Source of the DNA: CAYTLW01 sp964438735
GTDB taxonomy: Bacteria > Myxococcota_A > UBA9042
Length of the DNA: 64,000 bases
Assembly (NCBI GenBank): GCA_964438735.1
Contig: CAYTLW010000028.1
Coordinates: 1-64,000 of the forward strand
Direction of reading: 5' to 3'
The translations under genes and the position numbers were made by a program. The stretch's first letter is position 1. Each line of letters begins with the position of its first letter. Below the pieces are notes generated by a model. It searched no databases. It was given only the letters and a program-made list of their open reading frames with translations, and was not told the origin of the DNA. Shown piece after piece: positions 1 to 9,600 of the stretch.

Positions 1-377
1 TGCTTGTAGGCGCTGTCGTTGTCGGCGCGGTCGTTGTAGCCGGGCTCCTTGTCGGGGGGGTCCTTGTCGCCGGGCTCCTTGTCTGCCGGTTCCTTGTCGC
101 CAGGGTCCTTGTCGCCCGGATCCTTGGTGGGATCCTTGCTGGGATCTTCGCCCGGATCCTTCTCACCCGGATCCTTGTCGCCCGGGTCCTTGTCACCGGG
201 GTCCTTGTCGCCCGGGTCCTTGTCGCCTGGGTCCTTGTCGGCCGGATTGACGGTGCCGCCACCGCCGAGCCCGACGCCCGGTTGCTGGGGCGGCTGCTGG
301 CCGGAATCCGCGCTACCGCAAGCGGCCAGAGCGAGGGCCGAGAAGGTCAGGATGAGGATGCGAATGCTGCTGCGCAT
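1..377 (-). CDS. Lipoprotein with DKDPG pentapeptide repeats (C-terminus beyond the left edge)
   Basis: The ATG at 377 opens a frame that stays open to the left edge, so the C-terminus is missing. A lipoprotein signal peptide ends in L-A-A-C (Cys20), followed by Gly-Ser. After a short Gln/Pro/Gly-rich stretch comes a run of about thirteen near-perfect pentapeptides of the type D-K-D-P-G, with E for D, T/S or A/P variants. At DNA level this is a 15-bp repeat over roughly 40-250. The visible part is strongly hydrophilic and has no recognisable enzyme domain, so I read the repeat as a flexible or extended spacer holding whatever domain follows away from the membrane. This is seen directly; the function is unknown. 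The gene lies downstream of, and on the same strand as, the cysteine-rich lipoprotein at 802-2322. Confidence 0.75.
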   Translation of the reverse strand, partial: MRSSIRILILTFSALALAACGSADSGQQPPQQPGVGLGGGGTVNPADKDPGDKDPGDKDPGDKDPGDKDPGEKDPGEDPSKDPTKDPGDKDPGDKEPADKEPGDKDPPDKEPGYNDRADNDSAYK

Positions 378-801
378 GACGACTCCCGGTGGACCGGCGA
401 CCGTTGTTTGGCCCGGCCTCACGCGCGCAAGGACCGCGCCCCGACAGGGGGCCCTGAGCGGGCCAACTGACGGTGGCGCGAGTTTGCGCACTTGGAAGTT
501 AGCGGAAATCACGCACCAAATCCATCACTTCGTAGCAAATCGAGCGGGTGCGCCGAGCGGGGATCTTGCGGCGGACGGGCCCATTGGCGGCCACCACTCA
601 CCGGTACGCGGGACCGTTCCGTCCGCGCGGACATACGCGCAAGCCCCCCAAACCACCCGGGACATCGCTGCTCAAATGCGCCAGGGAACCACGGTTTACG
701 GGGGAGATGGAACCAATCATGAAGAAAGGTGAAGGGGACTTGCCCTGCGCGTGACGGGGTCATCGCGGGCGATCGGAGAGCACGCTGAAACCACGCCTCG
801 G
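378..801. other. Intergenic stretch with no gene found
   Basis: This 424-bp stretch lies between the stop of the minus-strand lipoprotein ending at 802 and the start of the lipoprotein at 377. Short open frames here have no plausible start, codon pattern or recognisable motif. It should hold the promoter of the gene starting at 377, but I could not identify a convincing one, nor a clear terminator hairpin with a T-run. Confidence 0.4.
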
Positions 802-2322
802 TCACGGGATCTGGCAGGCCTTGAATCCAGGTTTGCCGGAGCCAGCGCAGACCATCTGGGTGGGGCAGTCGTAGTCGACGCTGCAGATTCTCTGGCACAT
901 GCTCACGCCGCTGCTGATGCAGGCGGTGCCGTACGGGCAGGGTGGGTCGCCGATCTCGCAGCCTGCCAGGCAGAAGCCGGCCGTCCCCTGAATGTTGGTC
1001 GAGCACTTCTTGGACGCGCATTCGGCACCGTCGCTGCACTTGGCGCCGGCGCCGCCCTTGACGTAGGGGGCGCAGGCGTAGGTCAGTGTGGCGACTCCTC
1101 CGGGCGGTGCGATGGGCTGGCCGAAGGTGCATTCGGTGCCGGGTACCGGAGCGCAGGTGGCGGTGTCGCCGGGCCCCTTGCAGACGGCCTGGCAGCTGCC
1201 GGTCAGGGCGCTGGCGCCGGGCACGCAGACCGAGCTCAGCGGGCAGGCCTTGTCGGTGGCGCACGGCTGGGTGCAGACGCCCAACTCCTTGTCCTTGCCG
1301 ATGTCGCAGGGGCCGAGAGCACCGCAGTCGTTGTCGACCGAGCAGGGCTTCTCGGGTGCGCCTTTGCAGGTGCCCTTGGCGACGATGGTGCAGTTCTTGG
1401 ATTCACAGTCGAGGTCGGCGCCGCAGGGGCTGCCGATGGGCGCCGCTTTGGCCGAGTCCAGGCAGACCTTGACCGGCTTCTTGGCCAGGTTGGTGCGCTC
1501 GACGCACTTGCGGATCAGCTTGCCAGGCACCTCGCAGTCCACATCGCTGGTACACAGCTTGAGGCAGGTCGGCTTGCCCTTGAGTACACACGCCGTACCC
1601 GCGTCGCAGGGGTCGCTCTTGCCACAGCCGACCCGGGCGCAATAGCCGCCGGCCATGCCCGTCTCGCCGACCAGACAGGTGGCCGAACCGGCGCAATCCA
1701 GGGGCGCCGCGCATGGTTGGCCCACGGCCTGCTTGCCGCCCGGCAGGCACATACGGGCGTCGATGCCGCCGAAATCGGCGGTCAAGCGTTTGCAGGCGTA
1801 GCCGTCATCGGTTCGGCAGTCGACGTCCTGGTCGCATGCGGCGTTGCAGATGTGAGTTGGCGTCGTCTGGCCCCAGCAGTTCGACGCCCCCGGGCAGGGG
1901 TTGCCGGGCGTATTGCAGTTGAGCACCGTGCAATAGCCCTTGGGCCAGTTGAAGCAGGACAGGCCCGCCTTGCAGTCCAGATCGTCGCTGCATGGGGCGC
2001 CGACCGGGCTCTTGGGCTTGGTCGGGCCGGTGTCTTTGGCACCCATGTCCTTGGCGCCGGTATCCGGTTGCGTGGTCGGCACGTCGGGTTTGGGATCGGG
2101 GCCGGTGTCGACGATCGGGCCGGCGTCAGCGCAGCCGGCGCCGACGCAGATGTCGGCCGGCAGCCCGGTGTCGTTGGCGGTGCCGCTGTTGTCATTGGGG
2201 TAACAGTAGGGGCCGTTGGCGGTGTAACCGGCCGGGCAGACGACGATCTTCTCGCCGCAGGCGCCCGAAATCAGCAGAATGGCCAGCGCGAGGTTCAGGG
2301 AGAGGGGACGGCGTGAGGGCAT
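802..2322 (-). CDS. Cysteine-rich putative outer-membrane lipoprotein
   Basis: The protein has 506 residues and starts at the ATG at 2322, with GGAG five bases upstream. The signal peptide ends in S-G-A-C (Cys22), giving a lipoprotein with Gly at +2. Residues about 45-115 form a Pro/Asp/Thr-rich linker. The rest consists of repeated cysteine modules of the form C-x-D-D/S-x-D-C plus C-x(5-9)-C, such as SDDLDC, TSDVDC and GADLDC, about every 40-60 residues. This spacing is typical of secreted Myxococcota cysteine-rich repeat proteins and implies many disulfides, so the protein must fold outside the cytoplasm. No catalytic motif is visible. Function is unknown; a structural or adhesive surface role is inferred. 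A TACACT -10-like hexamer lies upstream at 2346-2351 (minus). Confidence 0.8.
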   Translation of the reverse strand: MPSRRPLSLNLALAILLISGACGEKIVVCPAGYTANGPYCYPNDNSGTANDTGLPADICVGAGCADAGPIVDTGPDPKPDVPTTQPDTGAKDMGAKDTGPTKPKSPVGAPCSDDLDCKAGLSCFNWPKGYCTVLNCNTPGNPCPGASNCWGQTTPTHICNAACDQDVDCRTDDGYACKRLTADFGGIDARMCLPGGKQAVGQPCAAPLDCAGSATCLVGETGMAGGYCARVGCGKSDPCDAGTACVLKGKPTCLKLCTSDVDCEVPGKLIRKCVERTNLAKKPVKVCLDSAKAAPIGSPCGADLDCESKNCTIVAKGTCKGAPEKPCSVDNDCGALGPCDIGKDKELGVCTQPCATDKACPLSSVCVPGASALTGSCQAVCKGPGDTATCAPVPGTECTFGQPIAPPGGVATLTYACAPYVKGGAGAKCSDGAECASKKCSTNIQGTAGFCLAGCEIGDPPCPYGTACISSGVSMCQRICSVDYDCPTQMVCAGSGKPGFKACQIP

Positions 2323-2434
2323 GGGGCTCCGCGGGTAGCGCCGGCAGTGTAGGCGCTTCGGCGGTGGGGTTCCAGTTGGGGGCCGGGCGAAACGAGCCGG
2401 AGCGGAGACGAACTGGAGCGGGCGGGGTGGCGTT

Positions 2435-3023
2435 CTACGGGAAGCGGTAGGCCAGGCCCATGGCGATCTCCATCTCGTAGGTGACCCCGTGGTGGGCCAT
2501 GATGGAGTAGTCGAGTTCGGCGGTCAGGCCCCAGTGGGTGCCCAGCCAGATGGCGGTGCCCGAGTTGAAGATGACGCCCGGGTAGAACACGGTGTGGTCG
2601 ACGGCCGCGTGCATCGCGAGGGCCACGCCGGCGCCGACGAAGGGTTCGAGCATCGGGTGCAGGTTGAAGACCTTTTTGAGCAGCAGATCGATCGGGATCA
2701 GGGCGCCTCGCTTGTTGAACGTGGTGGCCGAGGTGATCTCGAGTTCGAGGTGGTGTGGGATCAGGACGCGCTCGACGAAGAAGCCCGGGCCGTAGAACTG
2801 GTACGTATGTACCGTGGTTGAACGTGCTGAGGCTGACCATCTTGGCGCCCCAGATGTTGTGGATGTCGTCGGCGAAGGGCGGGTGGTAGGGGCTCCGCGT
2901 CATGGGTTTGGACAGGTCATCGGCGTCCGCGGTCAAGGCGGAGCCGGCCTGCGCCGGGAGGGCGTGCAGCGATAGGACAGCCACAACGAGTGGCAACAGG
3001 ATTCGGGCAGATGGCGCTTGCAC
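2435..3023 (-). pseudogene. Outer-membrane beta-barrel protein, frameshifted
   Basis: A GTG at 3023, with AGAGG upstream, begins a signal peptide ending L-P-A-Q-A. About 75 residues in, near 2800-2813, the frame is lost. The correct frame resumes as Q-F-Y-G-P-G and runs to the stop at 2435-2437, ending in A-Y-R-F-P. The plus strand there reads gtacgtatgtac, consistent with a 4-base micro-duplication; removing four bases restores one continuous protein of about 194 residues. Alternating hydrophobic strands, a final aromatic residue and the segments ELEITSATTF and GLTAELDYSI suggest a small eight-stranded barrel of the OmpA-like/OMP-b-brl type. Either the gene is a recent pseudogene or the scaffold carries a sequencing error. 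Confidence 0.6.
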
Positions 3024-3182
3024 GAGGTGCCTCTGGTTGGTCGACTCGCCCGGGCCGTTGGGGGTGGGCCAGGCGGCGGGTGCTCCAGGGTAGCCGCGCA
3101 GATAACGGTTTCCACCATGCGCATGTCCTAAATCAAGTCACTTCGCTGGCAGGCCAATCTTATTGCGCACCTGCGGGTCGCC

Positions 3183-3212
3183 TTGAGCGCGGGCGCGGGC
3201 ATGCGCTAGGCT
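3183..3212 (+). promoter_or_regulatory. Putative sigma-70-type promoter of the giant NHL lipoprotein gene
   Basis: TTGAGC (3183-3188) and TAGGCT (3207-3212) are separated by 18 bases and lie 93 bases before the ATG at 3306. The -10-like hexamer has the same GC-TA-xx-CT form seen before several other genes in this window. This is inference from pattern only. Confidence 0.3.
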
Positions 3213-3305
3213 GCTCGCAGGCCGAAGCCCCGCCTGTGCCCGACCGACACGACCTTGCTGCCACCCCGTGTTTGTGGCGGCGTTTGGCAGTCAGAGGAGC
3301 CACTT

Positions 3306-4118
3306 ATGCATCCCGTCGTCGCCCGAAATCAGTGGATCCGGTGTTTGGTGCCTATTCTGCTGGCGGCCATGGCGGTCGCCTGCGCCGGGCCGGAAGAGGG
3401 GGCTGAAGGCGAGGCCACGACTGATACCACGGCCGACACAGGCGAGGCGGACCTGGGCTCGGTGGACACGGGCGGCGATCCCGCCGTGGACACGTCGTCG
3501 GCCCCTGAGGATGCCGGCAGCACCACCCCTGAGGATGCTGGCAGCAAGCCCGAAGAGGACGTTGGCGAGCCGCCAGATGATTGCCCCGGCGGGCCCGGTT
3601 GCACGTGTCAGGAGAACGACGACTGCGACTCGGCGCTCTGCATCGACACGCCGGTGGGTAAACAGTGCGCCAAGACCTGCGTGGATAAGTGCGCCGAAGG
3701 CTTCAAGTGCGCGCCCGTATCCGCTGGCGGTGGCGACACATTGAACATCTGCGTGCCCCGTTGGGGCCTGATCTGCAACCCGTGTACGTCGTCCAAGGAG
3801 TGCCTGTCCCTGGGTCTGAAAGATCCGCTCTGCGTCGACCAGGGCGCTGCGGGATCCTACTGCGGCATCTCCTGCACGGACGACGCCGGCTGCCCGGTGG
3901 ACTACAGTTGCAAGGACACCGTCAGCGTCGAGGGCGCCAAGTCCAAGCAGTGCGTGCGCAAGGGCGATGGCGATGACGACGCGCCTGGAGCGTGCGTCTG
4001 TTCGGCCGCCGCCAAGGCGACCAAGCTGTCGACCACCTGCTACATCGAGGCTAAGGACGAAAAGGGCGAGGTCACCGGCAAGTGCCCGGGTTGCGCAAGT
4101 GCACCAAGACCGGACTGA
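3306..4118 (+). CDS. Giant cysteine/NHL lipoprotein, N-terminal piece (frameshift at its end)
   Basis: The ATG at 3306, preceded by GAGGAG, is preferred over the upstream in-frame start at 3255. The signal peptide ends in A-V-A-C (Cys26). An acidic Thr/Asp/Glu/Pro linker (residues about 30-95) follows, then cysteine modules such as CTCQENDDC and CNPCTSSKEC. The frame is lost around 4088-4090 at a CCCGGG run. Just past it, in the -1 frame, the sequence reads L-R-K-C-T-K-T-G-L and then a C-D-G-V-D-N-D-C-D-G motif. In related Myxococcota proteins the C-P-G-T-R-x-C-T-x-x-G-L segment is continuous, so a single missing base explains the break. The natural protein would therefore continue to 12941 as one lipoprotein of about 3,200 residues. 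Confidence 0.75.
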   Translation: MHPVVARNQWIRCLVPILLAAMAVACAGPEEGAEGEATTDTTADTGEADLGSVDTGGDPAVDTSSAPEDAGSTTPEDAGSKPEEDVGEPPDDCPGGPGCTCQENDDCDSALCIDTPVGKQCAKTCVDKCAEGFKCAPVSAGGGDTLNICVPRWGLICNPCTSSKECLSLGLKDPLCVDQGAAGSYCGISCTDDAGCPVDYSCKDTVSVEGAKSKQCVRKGDGDDDAPGACVCSAAAKATKLSTTCYIEAKDEKGEVTGKCPGCASAPRPD

Positions 4119-6645
4119 CGCAGTGCATCGCGCCGCCAGCCCAGGCGGAGTACTGCGATGGCGTCGACAACGACTGCGATGGCGACATCGACGAGCAGAC
4201 CTGCGATGACGGCAACCAGTGCACCATTGATGTATGCGATCCCGCCAAGTCCACCGACCAGAAGGAGGGCTGCAACCACGCCGCGGCCAACGCGCCCTGC
4301 GATGCCGATGGCAACGTCTGCACCGAGAACGATCAGTGCAATGAGGGCATCTGCACACCTGGCAAGTTGAAGAACTGCGACGACGGCAACGACTGCACCA
4401 AGGAGGTCTGCACCAAGACCAAGGGTTGCACCAAGTCCGAAGACGACGGCGCGCCCTGCGACGACGAGAACCCGTGCACCGTGGGCGACACCTGCAGCAA
4501 GGGCAAATGCGACGCTGGTGGGGCCAAAGAATGCACCAGCAACGAGGAGTGCGTCGAGGCGAAGTGCTCCTTGATTTCAGGCAAATGCAAGTTCCAGACG
4601 AAGCTCGATGGGCTGCCCTGTGACGACGGAACGGCCTGTACGACGGGCGATGCGTGCACCACCGGCGTCTGCGTGGGCAAGGTGAAGAGCTGCGATGACA
4701 AGAACGCCTGCACCGACGACGCCTGCAGCCCCAAGGATGGCTGCACCTACAAGGCCAACAGCGCGCCCTGTGACGACGACGACGCCTGCACCTCGACCGA
4801 CCTGTGCAAGGACAGCAAATGCGTGGGCACGGCGCTGCAGCCGGCGGTGGACTGCAAGGATGGCAACGCCTGCACCGACGATAAATGCGACAAGAAGCTG
4901 GGCTGCATCAATCCCACCAACGGCGCTGGCTGCGATGATGGCAACCCCTGCACCGAGGGCGACGCGTGCAAGTCGGGCAAGTGCCAGAGCGGCTCAAACG
5001 CCTGCGAATGCGAGACCGATAACGACTGCGCCAAGAAGGAAGATGGCGACCTCTGCAACGGCACGTTGATCTGCGATAAGTCGGCCAAACCCTTCAAATG
5101 CAAGGTCGACCCCAAGACCATCATCGGCTGCCCCAAGGTCAACGACACCAAGTGCCTGGTGAACACGTGTCTGAAAGCCAAGGGCACCTGCCTGCTCAAG
5201 GACATCAACGAGGGCCAGCCCTGCGATGCGGATGGCAGCGTCTGCACGTCCGGTGACCTCTGCGCCAGCGGCATCTGCAAGCCGGGCTCGCTGGTCGATT
5301 GCGACGATGGCAACGTCTGCACCGACGACAGCTGTGACAAGGTCAAGGGTTGCCTGCATGTGGCCAACGAGGCCCCTTGCGACGACGGCCAGGGCTGCAC
5401 GGTGAGCGACCTGTGCAAGGACAAGGTGTGCACGCCTGGCAAAGCGAAGATCTGCGACGACAAGGATCCGTGTACGCAGGACTTCTGCGACAAAGTGCTG
5501 GGCAAATGCAACATCAAGCCGGTGGCCGGCTGCGGCGGCTACTGCGGCAAGGGTGCCGACTGCAATGACGGCAACGTCTGCACCGATGACGCCTGCGTGC
5601 AAGGCAAATGCCTGGTCAAGAACAACTCCAAGACCTGCGATGATGGCGACAAGTGCACCAAGGATGACGCCTGTGGGGCCGGCAAATGCGCCGGGGCCAA
5701 GGAGACCTGCGATGCCGCCAACCCGTGCATCTCGAGCACCTGCAATCCGTCCATCGGCTGCGTGAAGTCGGCCAAATCCGGGCCGTGCGACGACGGCAAC
5801 AAGTGCACCGACAAGGACACCTGCGCCCTGGGCAAGTGCGTCGGTGGTCCCGAGAAGGGCTGCGACGACAAGGATGACTGCACCAAGGACAGCTGCGATG
5901 CCAACACCGGCAAGTGCGTGCATGGGCCCGTGGTCGGCTGTGGTGGCTTCTGCAAGGTCGACAAGGATTGCGATGACGGCAGCGTCTGCACCACGGCGCT
6001 CTGCAAGGATGGTAAGTGCGACATCACGTTCAACAACAAGTCCTGCGATGACGGCAATCCGTGCACGGTCAACGACGCCTGCGTGGAGGGGAAGTGCGGG
6101 CTCGGCATCGGCGTGCAGGTGGTCTCGGTGGCCGGTGGCGCGGCGGCAGGATACCTGGATGGTCCCGGCGCGGCGGCGCTTTTGAAGGGTCCATCAGGGC
6201 TGGCGCTACGTCCTGATGGCAGCGTGATCATCGCCGATCCTGGCAACCATCGGATCCGTCGGATCAATACCAAGGGATTTGTCAGCACCCTGGCGGGCAA
6301 CGGCAAGGCCGGCCACAAGGATGGTCTGGGCGCGCTGGTTCAGTTCAATGGCCCGCGCGGGGTCGCGGTGGACGGACAGGGCAATGTCTATGTGGCCGAT
6401 ACGGCCGGTCATCGGGTGCGCCGGATCTCGCCGCTGGGCGTGACCATCACCATCGCCGGCAGCGGCAAACAGGGAGCCGCCAACGGGTCGGCCTTGAAGG
6501 CTTCGTTCAACGGTCCGGAGTCGCTGGCGGTGACGCCGGGTGGTGTGGTCTACGTGGCCGATGCGGGCAACCATCGCATCCGCCGGGTGGCGGCCGATGG
6601 CACGGTCAGCACCCTGGCCGGGTCGGTCAAGGGGGCCGCCGAGTG
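4082..6645 (+). CDS. Giant cysteine/NHL lipoprotein, middle piece: MopE-like motif, CTDC repeats and first NHL blades
   Basis: This is the continuation of the gene starting at 3306, in the -1 frame; it has no start of its own. It begins with a Cys-Asp-Gly-Val-Asp-Asn-Asp-Cys-Asp-Gly stretch (4155-4190) typical of the MopE-type putative metal-binding motif. About 630 residues of repeats follow, of the form C-D-D-G-N-x-C-T-x-D-x-C-x(4-8)-C, close to the Dictyostelium-type CTDC repeat. From about 6120 NHL blades begin, each with a core like G-V-A-V-D-x-x-G-N-V-Y-V-A-D followed by N-H-R-I-R-R. Three complete blades are readable before the frame is lost at about 6640-6648; the open frame to 7192 beyond that point is not meaningful. 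NHL blades form beta-propellers used for binding, not catalysis. Confidence 0.75.
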
Positions 6646-9600
6646 TGCGCCGCATCACCCCGGCGGGCGTGGTGTCGACCCTCGCCGGTGGGGTCGCCGG
6701 CTACCAGGACGGGGTGGGCGCCAAGGCGGCGTTCAACCTGCCGTCGGGCGTCGCTGTGGACCTGGCTGGGCGAATCTTCGTCTCCGACAGCGGCAATCAT
6801 CGCCTGCGCGGCATCTCCATCAGCGGCCAGGTGACGACCATCGCCGGTTCGGTGAAGGGCTGGGCCGATGGCACGGGCGCCAAGGCGCGATTCAACGCGC
6901 CCCTGGGTGCCGTGGTGGATCCCTTCGGCACCGTCTGGCTGGCCGACGCGGGCAACCATCGCGTCCGCACGATTCGCAACAACGCCGGCAACTGCAAGGT
7001 GGGCCAGGGCTGCTGGTCGGCGGGCGCCATCAACCCGGCCAATACCTGCCAGGTCTGCGAGGCGGCCAAGTCGGCCAAGGCCTGGACCGTCAAGGGCATC
7101 GGCGTGCCGTGCAGCGACGGCAAGTTGTGCACGTCCAAGGACATCTGCGGCAAGGATGGCACCTGCGCCGGCGGCAAGTTGGACTGCGATGATGGCGACA
7201 AGTGCAGCCTGGATACCTGCGACGAAGCGGGCGCCTGCGTGCACAAACCGTTGCCCGGTTGCGGTGGTTTCTGCAAGTACTCGGTCGACTGCGACGATAA
7301 CAACGCGTGCACCGAGGACCTCTGCCTGGACGGCAAGTGCGGCTTCACTTTCAACAGCAAGCCGTGCAAGGGCGGCGGCGGCTGCACCATCGGTGACAAA
7401 TGTGTGCTCGGCAAGTGCGTCAAGGGCGCCGATGTGGGCGTCACAACGGTCGCCGGATCGGGCTACAACGGGTACGCGGACGGCGACGCATTGCAGGCGA
7501 AGTTCAACTGGCCGGCCGATGTGACCGTCGACGTGCTCGGCAACGCCTACATGACCGACCGGGACAACCATCGCATCCGCCGGATCGGCGTCGACGGCAA
7601 GGTGACCACCTGGGCGGGCAGTGGTGCCGGCTGGAAGGATGGCCTGCCGAATGTGGCCAAGTTCAACGGGCCGCGCGGCATGTCGGCCATCAGCGGCGGC
7701 GTATTCTATGTGGCCGATCGCAGCAACAACCGCATTCGACGGGTGAGCAAGACCGCCTATGTGACCACCACGGCGGGCTATTACGGCGGCTACAAGGATG
7801 GCAGCGGCAGCAGCGCTCGCTTCAACAACCCCGTCGACGTGGCGCGCGGGCCGGGGGGCATCCTCTATGTCGCCGATTCGGGCAACCACCGAATCCGTCG
7901 CATCGTGGGCAACACCGTCAGCACCCTGGCCGGGTCGACCGCCGGCTACAAGGACGGGCAGGGCATGGAGGCTCGCTTCCACTCGCCCACCGGCGTGGCC
8001 GTGGACGCCAAGGGCAACGTCTACGTGGCCGACCAGGTCAACCATCGCATCCGGCTGGTCACCGACAAGGGCGTGACCATCACCGTCGCTGGCGGCGCCA
8101 AGGGCTTCAAGGTCGAGGCCGGCAAGCTGGCCTTGTTCAACGGACCGTCGCAGATCGACATCGACTCGGCGGGCAATATCTACATCTCCGATCGCGCCAA
8201 CCACCGGCTGCGCAAGATGCTGGCCAACGGCCTGGTGTTGTCCCTCACCGGCGGCAGCAAGGGCTTCAAAGATGGCCTCGGCGCGACCGCGCTGCTGGGT
8301 ACGGTCGATGGCATCGGCGTTGCGCCCTCTGGTACGGTCTACCTGGCCGACGGCAGCAACCATCGCATCCGCATCGTGCGCGACAGCAAGGATAGCTGCG
8401 CCATCAACGGCCTGTGCTGGTCCGCCGATACGGTCAATCCGGCCAACGCCTGCCAGCGCTGCGACGCCAAGGTCAAGGACAACGGCTGGGCGACGGCGCC
8501 GGACGGCAAGATCTGCAGCGATGGTCAGGCATGCACTTCGTCCGACGTCTGCGCCAAGGGCCAGTGCGTCGGCAAGAAGACGAGCTGCGACGACGGCGAC
8601 AAGTGCACCATCGACGCCTGCGAGCCGGGCACTGGCAAGTGCGCCCACAAGGCCATCATCGGCTGCGGCGGCTACTGCCAGGGCACCGGTGATTGTGACG
8701 ACGCCAACCTCTGTACCAACGACGTCTGTTCCAACGGCAAGTGCAAGCACACCTTCAACTCGGTGCCCTGCAAAGCAGGCAACAAATGCGCCGCCGGTTC
8801 TGCCTGCGCGCTGGGTAAATGCCTGGTCGGCCAGGCCACCGAGGTGAACACCGCCGCAGGTTCGGGCTACCAGGGCTTCCTCAATACGGACGCCCCGCTG
8901 GCCAAGTTCTACTACCCCTCCGGCGTCGACATGGACGCCGCTGGCAACCTCTACGTCGCCGATCGCAACAATCACCGCATTCGCAAGGTTTCGACCGCCG
9001 GCCAGGTGACCACCCTGGCGGGCACGGGCTCTGCCGGGCACACCGATGGCGACGGCAAGCAGGCGCGCTTCTACGGCCCGTGGGATGTGGATGTCGGACC
9101 CAAGGGCAACATCTTCGTCGCCGAGTACAACAACTGCCGCATCCGCCGCGTCACGCAGGCCGGCGTGGTCATCACCTGGGCCGGCAGCCAGTACTGTTCC
9201 TGGAAGGATGCCTGGGGCACCGGCGCCCGCTTCGCTCACCCGCAGGGGCTGGTGGTCGACTCCGTGGGCCAGGTCTACGTCGCAGACACCAACAACAGCC
9301 GCATCCGGCGCATCTCGACCAACCGCACGGTGACCACCCTGGCGGGCGGGTCTTCGGGCTTCAAGGATGGCACTGGCAACCAGGCGCGCTTCAACAACCC
9401 GACAGCCATCGACATCGGGCCCAAGGGCAACCTCTACGTCTCCGATCGCGGCAATCACAGGATCCGCAAGATCACCGTCGCGGGTACGGTGACGACCATC
9501 GCCGGTAGTGGATCGGCCAGCTTCCTGGATGGCCAGGCGCTCAAGGCGCGCTTCCACACGCCGTCGGGCATCGCCGTCAACAGCGCTGGCGTGGTCTTCA

